NCBI GenBank assembly: GCA_009780025.1
Contig: WRAV01000007.1
Coordinates: 1-64,000 of the forward strand
Length of the DNA: 64,000 nt
From: Oscillospiraceae bacterium
GTDB taxonomy: Bacteria; Bacillota; Clostridia; Oscillospirales; Ruminococcaceae
Reading direction: 5' to 3'
In this document: positions 16,946-26,214 of the stretch, one piece after another
How the letters are laid out: the number at the start of each line of letters is the position of its first letter
How positions within the stretch are numbered: the first letter of the stretch is position 1
Position numbers and translations under genes: made by a program
The notes under the pieces: generated by a model
Told to the model about the DNA's origin: nothing
What the model saw: the letters and a program-made list of their open reading frames with translations, nothing else
The model's database searches: none

Positions 16946-16974
16946 TTTACTTGAAAAGTTCGGTATGCTATACT
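16946..16974 (+). promoter_or_regulatory. promoter of iolD operon
   Basis: TTTACT at 16946, a 17-base spacer and TATACT at 16969, about 80 bases before iolD. No obvious palindromic operator overlaps it. Confidence 0.6.
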
Positions 16975-17056
16975 TGACTGGCTCAGAGATGGGAGCTTGC
17001 GATACGGCTATATGGCCCCCGCTTCCAAATCAAAAATATTAAGGGGACGATAGAAT

Positions 17057-18985
17057 ATGGCGGCGAAACCCATGACAGTGGCCCAAGCGCTGGTGAAGTT
17101 TCTGGATAACCAGTATGTCTCCTTTGATGGTGTGGAATCGAAGTTTGTGGAGGGCATCTTCACTATTTTTGGCCACGGTATTGCGGTGGGGCTCGGGCAA
17201 GCACTGGATGAGAACCCAGGCAGCCTGAAAGTATTCCAAGGCCGCAACGAGCAGGGCATGTGCCATGCTGCCATTGCCTACGCAAAACAACTTAACCGGC
17301 GCGGAATAATTGCCTGCACTTCCTCGGTGGGGCCGGGCGCTGCCAACATGGTGACGGCTGCAGCCACCGCCACAGTCAACAATATCCCACTGCTGCTGTT
17401 TCCTTCAGATACATTTGCTTCCCGGCAGCCAGACCCTGTTCTCCAGCAGCTGGAGAACCCTGGAGATTTGAGCATTACTACCAACGACGCGTTCAAGCCT
17501 GTTTGCAGGTATTGGGATCGTGTAACCCGTCCGGAACAGCTTATGAGCGCTGTGATAAATGCCATGCGTGTGCTGACTGACCCAACCCAGACTGGTGCTG
17601 TCTGCGTCTCTCTGCCGCAGGATGTTCAGGGGGAGAGCTTTGACTTTCCGGACTACTTCTTCGCGAAGCGCACTCACCGCATTACCCGACCGGTGGCTGT
17701 GGAGGAAGAGCTGGAAGCCGTAGCCGAAGTTATCGCAGGGGCGAAACATCCGCTCGTCATCGTTGGCGGCGGGGTCAAATATTCCGAGGCCGGGCAGGTC
17801 ATGGAGGACTTCTGTGCTGAGTTTAGCATTCCCTTTAGCGAGACCCAGGCGGGCAAGAGCGCCTGCATTTCCAGTCATTCAATGTGTTTGGGCGGCATTG
17901 GTGTAACCGGCACACTGGCGGCCAACAAAATTGCGCTAAAGGCCGATGTAGTCGTCGCTGTGGGCACACGTCTGGGCGACTTTGCCACCAGTTCAAAGTG
18001 GCAGTTCCAAAACCCTGACGTGAAGATCGTGACCATAAACAACAGCCGCTACCACGCCGAAAAGATGGACGCCGTTACCGCTGTGGGAGACGCAAAGGTC
18101 ACCATAGAGGCCCTTGGGGCCAAGCTGCGTGGTAAGGGCTACAAGTCAGCGTACACAAATGAAGTCAAAGACGCAAAGGCTGCCTGGGACACCGAGATGA
18201 AGCGCCTGGCCGGCTATGTATACGGTGAAAACTTTGAGCCGACGGTCAAAAACCGCGATCCGCGTACGGTTCCTCAGTTTGTGGAGCTGACTGGCAGCAG
18301 CCTTACACAGGCGGCGGCTATATGCGCGGCGCGTGAGAGTATAGGCAAAAACGACAATATCATAACCGCGGGTGGTAGCTTGCCCAGTGACTTGCAGCGA
18401 ATTTGGACTACTGACAAGCGGGGCGGTTACCACGCCGAATACGGCTACTCCTGCATGGGATACGAGGTCGCGGCGACTCTGGGTGTCAAGTTAGCCCAGC
18501 CCGAGAGTGACGTCTGGGCGTTTGTGGGGGACGGTTCCTTCCAGATGCTGCACAGCGAGATTATGACTATAGTCCAAGAGGGCCTTAAGGTCAACATTCT
18601 GGTATTTGATAACTGCGGATTTGGTTGCATCAACAACCTGCAGATGAACAACGGCGTGAGCAGCCTTGCAACCGAGTTCAGGCGCAGAGATAAAAACGGC
18701 AAGCTGCTGGGAGACCTTATCCCGGTAGACTACGCTAAAATTGCCGAGGGTTATGGCCTCAAAAGTTACACCGCACGTACGCTGGATGAGCTAAAATCCG
18801 TTATAGCCGATGCCAAAAGACAGCCAGGCCCTGTTCTTATCGATCTCAAGATAATCCCCAAGACTATGACCGACGGCTACGAGAGTTGGTGGAATATCTG
18901 CGTGGTTGAGCAGGGTGGCAGCGAGGACGTACGAAAAGCGGCGCAGGCCACTATGGACGGGCGTAAAAAGGCTAGGTTGTACTAA
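17057..18985 (+). CDS. iolD: trihydroxycyclohexane-1,2-dione acylhydrolase
   Basis: A 642-residue thiamine-diphosphate enzyme with the three-domain layout of the family: N-terminal pyrimidine-binding domain (GHGIAVGLGQAL, RNEQGMCHAAIAYA with the activating Glu), central domain, and C-terminal PP-binding domain (VGDGSFQM followed by a NNL segment, the metal-binding GDG-N motif). IolD hydrolyses the ring of the trione formed by IolE to 5-deoxy-D-glucuronate. AAGGGG lies 9 bases before the ATG. It leads the plus-strand inositol cluster. Confidence 0.95.
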   Translation: MAAKPMTVAQALVKFLDNQYVSFDGVESKFVEGIFTIFGHGIAVGLGQALDENPGSLKVFQGRNEQGMCHAAIAYAKQLNRRGIIACTSSVGPGAANMVTAAATATVNNIPLLLFPSDTFASRQPDPVLQQLENPGDLSITTNDAFKPVCRYWDRVTRPEQLMSAVINAMRVLTDPTQTGAVCVSLPQDVQGESFDFPDYFFAKRTHRITRPVAVEEELEAVAEVIAGAKHPLVIVGGGVKYSEAGQVMEDFCAEFSIPFSETQAGKSACISSHSMCLGGIGVTGTLAANKIALKADVVVAVGTRLGDFATSSKWQFQNPDVKIVTINNSRYHAEKMDAVTAVGDAKVTIEALGAKLRGKGYKSAYTNEVKDAKAAWDTEMKRLAGYVYGENFEPTVKNRDPRTVPQFVELTGSSLTQAAAICAARESIGKNDNIITAGGSLPSDLQRIWTTDKRGGYHAEYGYSCMGYEVAATLGVKLAQPESDVWAFVGDGSFQMLHSEIMTIVQEGLKVNILVFDNCGFGCINNLQMNNGVSSLATEFRRRDKNGKLLGDLIPVDYAKIAEGYGLKSYTARTLDELKSVIADAKRQPGPVLIDLKIIPKTMTDGYESWWNICVVEQGGSEDVRKAAQATMDGRKKARLY

Positions 18986-19012
18986 ATCGGGCAGTGGGCA
19001 AACGTTGATTGC

Positions 19013-19104
19013 TGTAGAGGCGAACTGTGTAACTAAAGTCGCAAAAACCGCGTTGCCTGCCGGAGTATAGCGGCAACTGCGGGCGAATACAGTTTGCCCC
19101 TACA
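19013..19104. repeat. TGTAGAGGC...GCCCCTACA palindromic element
   Basis: TGTAGAGGCGAACTGTGT faces ATACAGTTTGCCCCTACA with a GC-rich middle (GTTGCC...GGCAAC) between iolD and iolE. Same family as the element at 14147. Confidence 0.75.
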
Positions 19105-19157
19105 CGTGTAAACAACGCTATATATCCACTCCCTTAAATCGCAGGAGGGCTTTCCAG

Positions 19158-20054
19158 ATGTTTGACCCCCAAAAAGTTAAATTGGGCATAGCGCCCATCG
19201 GATGGACTAACGACGACCTGCCTGACCTTGGCAGCGAGAACACTTTTGAGCAGTGCATCTCAGAGATGGCACTGGCGGGGTTCGCCGGCACCGAGGTGGG
19301 CAATAAATACCCCAAAGACCCGCAGGTGCTAAAGTCTTACCTTGAGCCGCGAGGGTTGAGTATCGCAAATGCATGGTTCAGCTCGTTCTTAACCACTAAG
19401 CCGTACGAAGAAGTCGAGCGCGAGTTTATCGCTCACCGGGACTTCTTGCACGCCATGGGCGCAAAGATAATCGGCCTGAGCGAGCAGGGTCACAGCATAC
19501 AGGGTCAGCAAGATACCCCAATCTTTGAGGGGAAGTATACGTTAAACGATCAAGAATGGGCCCGCTTGACCGAAGGGCTTAACAAACTGGGCTCACTTGC
19601 CCGGGAAAAAGATATGTACCTTACCATACACCACCACATGGGTACTGTGGTGCAGACAGCGGCCGAGACCGACAGTCTGTTGCAAAGCACCGACCCGGAA
19701 CTTATATTTTTGCTCTACGACACAGGGCACTTCGCCTACTGTGGGGAGGACCCGCTGGCGGTGCTAAAGCGACATATAGGGCGGGTAAAGCACGTACACC
19801 TCAAGGACGTCCGCGCCCAAGTTGTAGAGCGGGTTAAGGACGAGAAGCTCAGCTTCTTGCAGGGGGTGCGCCTTGGCACATTCACTGTGCCGGGGGACGG
19901 AGACATTGACTTCGCGCCCATCTTTGCGGCTCTTGCCCAAAGCGGCTACACCGGCTGGCTATTGGTTGAAGCCGAGCAGGATCCGGCTGTGGCCAACCCG
20001 TTTGAGTACGCTCTTAAAGCGCGCAACTACATTCGCGATAAAGCTGGTATCTAA
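19158..20054 (+). CDS. iolE: myo-inosose-2 dehydratase
   Basis: A 298-residue TIM-barrel protein of the xylose isomerase-like fold. Diagnostic features are the start KLGIAPIGWTNDDLPDLG, the HHHMGTVVQT metal-binding stretch (about 155-164), LYDTGHFAY, HVHLKDVR and a C-terminal LVEAEQDP. IolE dehydrates scyllo-inosose to the trione used by IolD. AGGAGGG precedes the ATG. It follows iolD after a repeat-bearing gap and is followed by a MITE-like element. Confidence 0.95.
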   Translation: MFDPQKVKLGIAPIGWTNDDLPDLGSENTFEQCISEMALAGFAGTEVGNKYPKDPQVLKSYLEPRGLSIANAWFSSFLTTKPYEEVEREFIAHRDFLHAMGAKIIGLSEQGHSIQGQQDTPIFEGKYTLNDQEWARLTEGLNKLGSLAREKDMYLTIHHHMGTVVQTAAETDSLLQSTDPELIFLLYDTGHFAYCGEDPLAVLKRHIGRVKHVHLKDVRAQVVERVKDEKLSFLQGVRLGTFTVPGDGDIDFAPIFAALAQSGYTGWLLVEAEQDPAVANPFEYALKARNYIRDKAGI

Positions 20055-20057
20055 TGG

Positions 20058-20216
20058 AACCTGTCTTCATAGCTCAAAACGCCCCCACAGCGATGATTTT
20101 TCCGCCGGCCTGCGTCAATTTCCCTTGGAATACACAAATTCCTGCAAAAAAATTTCCTTGTCCGACGAAAAAATCTTTCGCTGTGGTGGGGCATTCTTCA
20201 CTTATGAAGACAGGTT
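20058..20216. repeat. MITE-like hairpin element, AACCTGTCTTCATA ends
   Basis: The 159-base element has perfect 14-base terminal inverted repeats (AACCTGTCTTCATA and its complement). The pairing continues inward: GCCCC-ACAGCGA-ATTTTT faces AAAAAT-TTCGCTGT-GGGGC. A related 118-base element is at 37199, sharing the ends and an inner TGCGTCAAT. No transposase is in the window. Confidence 0.8.
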
Positions 20217-20297
20217 TTAACTACAGCTTTTGAGAATAATCATTACAACAAGTACGAGCACCACGACAAAATGAAATCGAGAAAGGTTGTTACAAAA

Positions 20298-21308
20298 ATG
20301 AAAAAGCTACTTGCAGTACTACTAGTCTTAATTCTCGCAGTGGGAGTTGCCGCTTGTGCGCAGACCCCTCCGCCGGCTCCCCCGGCACCTCCGGCAGACG
20401 CTCCCGCCACGGAAGACGCTCCGGAAGAGCCTGCCGTTGAGCAAGGTGACTTCACAATTGGTTATGTAATCAACAATTTTGGCGACACCTTCCAGAACTT
20501 TATCTACGAAGCTATGGCAGACTATGCTGCTGCTCACGGCGTTACAGTAATCAACGCCGACGCGAATGAGTCCACCGCTACCCAGCTCAACGAAGTCGAG
20601 AACATGATAGTTCTCGGTGTCGACGCGCTGATAGTGGTTCCGGTTGACACAAGCGCTATGGAGCCCATCACCCGCGCTGCTCAAGAAGCCGGCATCCCGC
20701 TGATCTACGTAAACCGCAACCCCTTTGCCGGCATGGAAGACCAAATGCCTGCAGGCGTCTACTACGTGGGCTCTCAAGAAATCGAAGCTGGCTTTATGCA
20801 GATGCGTCATATCGGCCCCATGCTCGGCGGTGAGGGCGGTGTTGCCATCCTGCAGGGTATCCTTTCCAACGAGGGCGCTATCATGCGTACCGAAGGCAAC
20901 CAGCAGATAATCGCGGAAGAGTTCCCCGGTATTGACGTTCTTGCAATGGAGACCGCCAACTGGCAGACCGGCGAAGCTGTAACTGTGGTTGAAAACTGGA
21001 TCACCGCATTCGGCGATGGCCTGAACGCAGTGCTCGCCAACAACGACGATATGGCTATCGGCGCAATCCGCGCGCTACAAATGGCCGGCCGCGAAGATGT
21101 TCTGGTAATGGGCATTGACGGCAACCCCAACGCTCTCGAAGCAATCGAGGAAGGCGGGCTTGTAGGCAGTGTATTCCAGGATGCTGTTGGCCAGGGCCAA
21201 GGCTCGATGCGCCTGGCACTCAATGCGTTGACTGGCGTGCAACAGGACAGCGTACTCTGGATTCCCTTCCAACTCATCACCGCTGAGAACGTAGCGGACT
21301 TTAAATAA
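20298..21308 (+). CDS. sugar/inositol ABC transporter substrate-binding lipoprotein
   Basis: A 336-residue lipoprotein: hydrophobic signal with lipobox VAACAQ, a Pro/Ala/Glu linker, then a type 1 periplasmic-binding fold of the RbsB/IbpA group (IGYVINNFGDTFQN, VDALIVVPVDTSAMEPI, ILQGILSNEGAIMRTEGN, LANNDDMAIGAIRAL, GIDGNPNALEAI). The ATG at 20298 directly begins the signal peptide, so the in-frame ATG at 20271 is rejected. The gene precedes its ATPase and permease and lies between iol enzymes, so inositol or a related cyclitol is the probable ligand. Confidence 0.92.
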   Translation: MKKLLAVLLVLILAVGVAACAQTPPPAPPAPPADAPATEDAPEEPAVEQGDFTIGYVINNFGDTFQNFIYEAMADYAAAHGVTVINADANESTATQLNEVENMIVLGVDALIVVPVDTSAMEPITRAAQEAGIPLIYVNRNPFAGMEDQMPAGVYYVGSQEIEAGFMQMRHIGPMLGGEGGVAILQGILSNEGAIMRTEGNQQIIAEEFPGIDVLAMETANWQTGEAVTVVENWITAFGDGLNAVLANNDDMAIGAIRALQMAGREDVLVMGIDGNPNALEAIEEGGLVGSVFQDAVGQGQGSMRLALNALTGVQQDSVLWIPFQLITAENVADFK

Positions 21309-21328
21309 GAATCACTACAGCACCGTTT

Positions 21329-21364
21329 AAGGAGCGGCGGCGGGCTTGCTCGCCGCCGCTCCTT
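21329..21364 (+). terminator. strong hairpin after the binding-protein gene
   Basis: A perfect 14-bp GC-rich stem (AAGGAGCGGCGGCG with its complement) with an 8-base loop and a short T stretch 20 bases after the stop. Such hairpins often end or stabilise the abundant binding-protein message while letting some read-through reach the ATPase. Confidence 0.75.
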
Positions 21365-21376
21365 ATAGCTGGCGAG

Positions 21377-21613
21377 CTTCGAAACTGCTCCAAAGAGTGC
21401 CGGTTTTAAGGTCAAGAGCTTTAAGTTCGAGTTCAAGTTCAAGATATTTAAGGTCAAGACCAAATGTTAAATCGCCTGCGGGCGAGACAAAGAAAAGTAA
21501 GTGCCTCCGCGGCAGGAGTGGTACAATATTCCCAGCCCGCAGGCTGAGTTAATATTTGGTCTTGACCTTGAACTTGACCCTAGGAACCTGCAACCCTTGG
21601 AACAGTTTTGAAG
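21377..21613. repeat. short member of the CTTCAAAA palindrome family
   Basis: CTTCGAAACTGCTCC at the left faces GGAACAGTTTTGAAG at the right. Inside, AAGACCAAATGTTAA faces TTAATATTTGGTCTT and GCCTGCGGGC faces GCCCGCAGGC. One arm holds GGCGAGACAAAGAAAAGTAA and CTCCGCGGCAGGAG, shared with the 6.5-7.6 kb palindrome. It separates the binding-protein gene from the ATPase gene. Confidence 0.8.
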
Positions 21614-21665
21614 TTCGTTGACTATATTTTTCACTCACAACATATCTAAGAGGAGGGCCAGGGAA

Positions 21666-23225
21666 ATGGCTGAAGCCGCCTGTTTGTTAGAGGCCCGTAA
21701 TATAACCAAGCTCTTCCCAGGAGTAAAGGCTCTTGATGGAGTGAATTTTAGTGTCCGCGCGGGGGAAGTCCACGCATTGCTAGGCGAAAACGGCGCGGGT
21801 AAGTCTACGCTGGCCAAATGCTTTATTGGGATACACCAGCCCACGTCCGGGGAAATTTTGCTTGAGGGCAAGGCGATGGAGTTTGTCGGCACCCGCGCGG
21901 CCCTAAGCGCGGGTATCTCGATGATTCACCAGGAGCTCAGTCCGGTGCTCTCAAGGCCGATTATGGAAAACATATGGCTGGGCCGGGAGCCGCTGAACAA
22001 GCTGGGCCTTGTCGACCACAAGAAGATGTACGAGGACACCCAAAAGTTGCTGGCAACCATCGACATGCAAGATAACCCAAAGACTCTTATGAGCGAGCTA
22101 ACTGTCGCCAAAATCCAGATGATAGAGATTGCCAAAGCGGTCTCTTACGACTCTAAGCTGATTATTATGGACGAGCCGACCTCATCTTTGATGGATAGGG
22201 AAGTTGAACAGCTTTTCCGAATTATTCGCGAGCTGACCGCTAAGGGGATCGGTATCATATACGTTTCCCACAAAATGGCGGAGATTTTTAAGATTTCTGA
22301 TCGATTCACTGTACTGCGGGATGGTGCGTATATTGGTACGCGCAACACAAATGAATCCAAGCTCGAGGACATAATCAACATGATGGTGGGACGCGACCTG
22401 AAGGAAATGTATTCTAAATCCGACCACCAGAAGGGCGAACCCCTGCTTGAGGTAAGCGACCTTAGCAGTGGCAAAGTCTTCAGCGGGGTCTCGTTCACCG
22501 CGCGCAGAGGCGAAATTTTGGGTTTTGCCGGCCTTATGGGCGCCGGGCGGACAGAAGTTATGGAGACGATCTTCGGCAGCCGGCGCAAGACTCAAGGCAA
22601 AATCCGAATAAATGGCGAGAGTGTACAGATAAAACACACCCGGGACGCCATAAAGCGAGGCATCGCAATGCTGACCGAGGACAGGCGGCGGACGGGTATC
22701 TTCCCTGTGCTCTCGGTCAAGGACAACATGATTTACGCCAGGTTACCACACTACCTAAACAAGCTTGGTCTGCTGAGGCTGGGGCAGATGGATAAAGACT
22801 GTGCCCACTACAAAGAGCGTGTTGACGTGCGCACCCCAAGCCTGCGGCAGCAGATACAGTTTCTCTCTGGGGGAAACCAGCAAAAAGTGCTCGTGGCTAA
22901 GTGGCTGCTGATCCAGCCGGATATTCTGATATTGGACGAGCCGACCCGAGGCATCGATGTTGGAGCCAAGGCCGAAATCTACAAGCTGATGGAAAACCTG
23001 GCGCGGGAGGGCAAGTGCATCCTGATGGTTTCCTCCGAGCTGCCCGAGATTTTGGGGATGAGCGACCGAATAGTGGTCATGCATGAGGGGCGGGTAACCG
23101 GCATTTTGGAAAACACACCCGATATGAGCGAAGAGCAGATTATGGCCTATGCCACAAAAGCGGCCGGGGCTCAGCCCGGCAAAGATACCCCAAACGTAAA
23201 GGAGAGTGCAGACGATGGCAACTAA
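21666..23225 (+). CDS. sugar ABC transporter ATPase, RbsA/MglA type
   Basis: A 519-residue protein with two fused nucleotide-binding domains. The first has Walker A GENGAGKST and Walker B LIIMDEPTSSL. The second has a degenerate Walker A (GLMGAGRTEV), LSGGNQQKVLVAKWL signature and LILDEPTRGIDVG, the usual asymmetry of the CUT2 family. The ATG at 21666 is preceded by GAGGAGGGCCAGGG; the frame upstream to 21618 is repeat sequence. Its last 11 bases overlap the start of the permease gene, showing translational coupling. Confidence 0.95.
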   Translation: MAEAACLLEARNITKLFPGVKALDGVNFSVRAGEVHALLGENGAGKSTLAKCFIGIHQPTSGEILLEGKAMEFVGTRAALSAGISMIHQELSPVLSRPIMENIWLGREPLNKLGLVDHKKMYEDTQKLLATIDMQDNPKTLMSELTVAKIQMIEIAKAVSYDSKLIIMDEPTSSLMDREVEQLFRIIRELTAKGIGIIYVSHKMAEIFKISDRFTVLRDGAYIGTRNTNESKLEDIINMMVGRDLKEMYSKSDHQKGEPLLEVSDLSSGKVFSGVSFTARRGEILGFAGLMGAGRTEVMETIFGSRRKTQGKIRINGESVQIKHTRDAIKRGIAMLTEDRRRTGIFPVLSVKDNMIYARLPHYLNKLGLLRLGQMDKDCAHYKERVDVRTPSLRQQIQFLSGGNQQKVLVAKWLLIQPDILILDEPTRGIDVGAKAEIYKLMENLAREGKCILMVSSELPEILGMSDRIVVMHEGRVTGILENTPDMSEEQIMAYATKAAGAQPGKDTPNVKESADDGN

Positions 23226-24216
23226 TATGGAAGGGACGCGGCACCAAGCGGCTGCCATTGTAAAAAAATACGGGATAATTCTGGTGTTGCTGTTGATGGT
23301 TATCGGGCTGTCTATTTTTCAGCCGGCATTTCGCAGCACGGCAAATATCATAAACATCCTCAACCATACCGCGATATTCGGTATTATGGCGGTGGGGCTT
23401 ACCTTTGTAATTATTTCAGGCGGCATTGACCTTTCGGTAGGGTCGGTGTTGGCCTTTTCTGGGGTTATTATGGGCGCGATGAGCCAGACGGCCATGGCCT
23501 CGACACCTATCTGGGAGGCCATTGGGCCCTTCCCGTTCATCATTGCCCTTGCGGCCTGTCTTGCGGTGGGTTCTTCTTGTGGAGCGGTCAGTGGTTCGCT
23601 GATAGCGCAGACGCGAATACCCCCATTTATCGCCACACTGGGCATGATGACGGTGGCCCGGGGTCTTGCGCTGATAGTGACCGGAGGTCGTCCGGTTAGC
23701 CAGCTGGACCCTGGGTTTAGCGCAATCGGTAGTCGGATAATGAACAACACCATCCCGGTGCCGGTAATCATTTACCTTGTGGTTATCGCACTGGCCTGGA
23801 TTTTGCTGAACAATACAAAGTTCGGCAAGAGCGTTTACGCCCTGGGCTCCAATCGGGCGGCCGCCGAAATTTCGGGGATAAACGTAAAGGCCACTCTGAT
23901 AAAAGTCTACATGCTTGCGGGCTTTTTGGCAGGGCTTGCGGCAATTGTATTCTCGGCGAGGACGCTGAGCGCACACCCAGGCGCGGGAACCGGTTACGAG
24001 CTGACCGCAATCGCGGCGACCACTATAGGCGGCACTAGCCACTCCGGCGGGATTGGTACTATGTGGGGCGCTGTTGTAGGTGCCTTGGTGCTGGCGGTTT
24101 TGCGCAACGGTCTTACACTAATTGGGATACATGCTCACTGGCAAGGGGTGATCGAGGGCGCGATAATTGTTGTGGCCGTGGTTATCGACATGCGCAAAAA
24201 CCAGGTGAAGAAATAA
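23215..24216 (+). CDS. sugar ABC transporter permease, RbsC type
   Basis: A 333-residue integral membrane protein with about ten hydrophobic segments and the CUT2 permease signature GGIDLSVGSVLAFSGV and GRPVSQLD, ALGSNRAAAEISGINV. A single permease forming a homodimer is normal for this class. AAAGGAG about 10 bases upstream supports the ATG at 23215. The gene ends 20 bases before the second dehydrogenase. Confidence 0.94.
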   Translation: MATNMEGTRHQAAAIVKKYGIILVLLLMVIGLSIFQPAFRSTANIINILNHTAIFGIMAVGLTFVIISGGIDLSVGSVLAFSGVIMGAMSQTAMASTPIWEAIGPFPFIIALAACLAVGSSCGAVSGSLIAQTRIPPFIATLGMMTVARGLALIVTGGRPVSQLDPGFSAIGSRIMNNTIPVPVIIYLVVIALAWILLNNTKFGKSVYALGSNRAAAEISGINVKATLIKVYMLAGFLAGLAAIVFSARTLSAHPGAGTGYELTAIAATTIGGTSHSGGIGTMWGAVVGALVLAVLRNGLTLIGIHAHWQGVIEGAIIVVAVVIDMRKNQVKK

Positions 24217-24235
24217 CGTGGGGAGCTGAGCAGCT

Positions 24236-25279
24236 ATGCAAATTTTGCCAGGCACTATCACCGGGCGGCCTGTGCGGGTGGGTTCAGTTGGCCTTGGGCG
24301 GCTGGGCGTGCTCCACGCGGAAAATATCGCAATGCGCATACCCGGCGCGATTTTAAGCGCGCTCTGCGATCTCGACAGGACGCGCCTTGAACATACAGCA
24401 GCGGCCCTCGGCGCTGAGAGAACTTTTACAGACTTTGCCGAAATGGCCGCGTGGGACGGAATCGACGCGGTTTGCATAGTTTCGCCCTCGGCGTTGCATA
24501 CCAAGCATATACGCATAGCCATGGAACATGGCAAACACGTCTTTTGCGAGAAGCCGCTGGGAGTGACGCTAGAGCAGTGCAAGGATGCCGAGCAGGTGGT
24601 GGGTGCGCACCCTGAGCTTATTTTTATGCTTGGATTTATGCGACGGTACGACCCATCCTATATTTACGCCAAGCAGAAGTTGGACGCCGGAGAAATTGGC
24701 AGGGTTGTTCTGCTGCGCTCTTACAGTCAAGACCCAGACCACCAGATTAAAGGTGCGCTGGCTTTTGCGCCCCACTCGGGCGGACAGTTTTTGGATATGG
24801 CTGTCCACGACATTGACCTTGCCCGCTGGTTTATAGGGCGGGAGCCGGAGAAGGTTTGGGCTATCGGCGGTTGTTATGCGCATCCCGAGTTTGCACAGCA
24901 TGGTGATGGCGACAACGTCAGCTGCCTGATGAAGTTCGAGGACGACGCCATGTGTTTTTTGCTGGCCGGGCGTACCTCCCCCCACGGGTACAATGTGGAG
25001 ACCGAGATAATGGGCACCAAGGGCACCCTGCGCATTGCCAGCGTGCCGCAGAAGAATCTTGTGGAGATACTGGACGAGCACGGAGTGCGCAAGGAGTGCT
25101 CGCAGACCTTTCATGAGCGGTTTGGGGAGGCGTTCTTAGGCGAAATGCGCGAGTTTATCTCTTGTATTCGCCAGGGGCGCAGGCCGGAAGTGAGCGTGTC
25201 CGACGGCACCCGAGTCTTGGAAATCGCGACACAGTGCAAGGCCTCCTTTGAGACCGGGGAGCTTGTTTGCTGCAAATAG
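24236..25279 (+). CDS. second Gfo/Idh/MocA inositol-type dehydrogenase
   Basis: A 347-residue NAD(P)-dependent oxidoreductase with Rossmann motif VGLGRLGVLHAENI, HVFCEKPLGVTLEQC and the GGQFLDMAVHDIDLARW substrate segment. It is distinct from IolG at 15.8 kb. In known iol systems an additional family member acts on scyllo-inositol or D-chiro-inositol (IolX, IolW, IolU in Bacillus subtilis), which is the likely role here. It sits between the permease and iolB in one transcript. Confidence 0.88.
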   Translation: MQILPGTITGRPVRVGSVGLGRLGVLHAENIAMRIPGAILSALCDLDRTRLEHTAAALGAERTFTDFAEMAAWDGIDAVCIVSPSALHTKHIRIAMEHGKHVFCEKPLGVTLEQCKDAEQVVGAHPELIFMLGFMRRYDPSYIYAKQKLDAGEIGRVVLLRSYSQDPDHQIKGALAFAPHSGGQFLDMAVHDIDLARWFIGREPEKVWAIGGCYAHPEFAQHGDGDNVSCLMKFEDDAMCFLLAGRTSPHGYNVETEIMGTKGTLRIASVPQKNLVEILDEHGVRKECSQTFHERFGEAFLGEMREFISCIRQGRRPEVSVSDGTRVLEIATQCKASFETGELVCCK

Positions 25280-25294
25280 GAAAGGGTGAGCAAA

Positions 25295-26071
25295 ATGGAG
25301 AAGAAAGTGTTCGGCTACCCGCAATTTGACGAGAGCGGCGAGAAGATTCTCACCACGTACGAAGGCCCGTACCGGGATATGCTGATGGATATTCGCGTCT
25401 ACCGCCTGAAAGCGGGGGAACGCCGCAGTTTTGGCCGCTCCGGCGAAGAGGTGGCCCTGCTGCTTCTCGAGGGCGAGGTCGCTTTCAAGTGGGGCGGCAA
25501 AGAGCAGGCCGCGACCCGCCAAAGTGTCTTCACTGAAGGGCCTTGGGCATTACATCTTTGCGGGGGGCGCACGGCGGAAGTGGAGGCCACCAGTACATCA
25601 AAGGTGCTTGTGCAGTACACATACAATGACAACGAATTTGACAGTAGGATCTATTGCCCGGAGGATGCTCCATTTGGCGACGTTTGCCGTGGCAAGTTTG
25701 GTGATACCGCCAACCGCCGAGTGAACACAATCTTCGATTACAAGAGCGCACCATACTCAAACATGGTGTTGGGCGAGGTGCTTAACGACAAGGGAAACTG
25801 GTCGGGGTACATCCCTCACCACCACCCGCAGCCGGAGGTCTACTACTTCCTGTTCGACCGGCCGGAGGGTTTTGGAGCCAGCTTTGTGGGCGAGGATGTC
25901 TACAAGAGCGTGGATGGCAGTTTTTCTGCGATACTGGGTGGGTTGACTCATCCACAGGTTTGCGCGCCTGGGTTTGAGATGTACACTTGCTGGATGATCC
26001 GTCACTTTAAGGGCAACCCATGGGGCCCGCGAATTGATGATGAGCGCTACACCTGGCTTTACGACATTTAA
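25295..26071 (+). CDS. iolB: 5-deoxy-glucuronate isomerase
   Basis: A 258-residue bicupin protein. Metal-binding His/Glu residues are visible in IPHHHPQPEVYYF, and the C-terminus has the family's MYTCWMIRH and PWGPRIDDERYTWLYD. IolB converts 5-deoxy-D-glucuronate to 2-deoxy-5-keto-gluconate. GGAAAGGG 8 bases upstream favours the ATG at 25295 over the GTG at 25286. It is the last gene of the plus-strand iol operon; the next enzymes (iolC kinase, iolJ aldolase, iolA) are not in the window. Confidence 0.95.
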   Translation: MEKKVFGYPQFDESGEKILTTYEGPYRDMLMDIRVYRLKAGERRSFGRSGEEVALLLLEGEVAFKWGGKEQAATRQSVFTEGPWALHLCGGRTAEVEATSTSKVLVQYTYNDNEFDSRIYCPEDAPFGDVCRGKFGDTANRRVNTIFDYKSAPYSNMVLGEVLNDKGNWSGYIPHHHPQPEVYYFLFDRPEGFGASFVGEDVYKSVDGSFSAILGGLTHPQVCAPGFEMYTCWMIRHFKGNPWGPRIDDERYTWLYDI

Positions 26072-26072
26072 A

Positions 26073-26104
26073 AATCACCCCGCCGTGAGGCGAAGTGATT
26101 CTCT
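26073..26104 (+). terminator. terminator of the iol operon
   Basis: AATCAC and CGCC pair with GGCG and GTGATT around a GTGA loop immediately after the iolB stop; CTCTT follows. Confidence 0.7.
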
Positions 26105-26214
26105 TACAACAGACGTGTGAGCTTGATATTGAACTTGCGGGCCGCCTCTCCCCACGAACCCGTCATTGTAGAGCTCGCATCTCTGGGCGGCCCGTGGATT
26201 TATATCCAAGCTCA

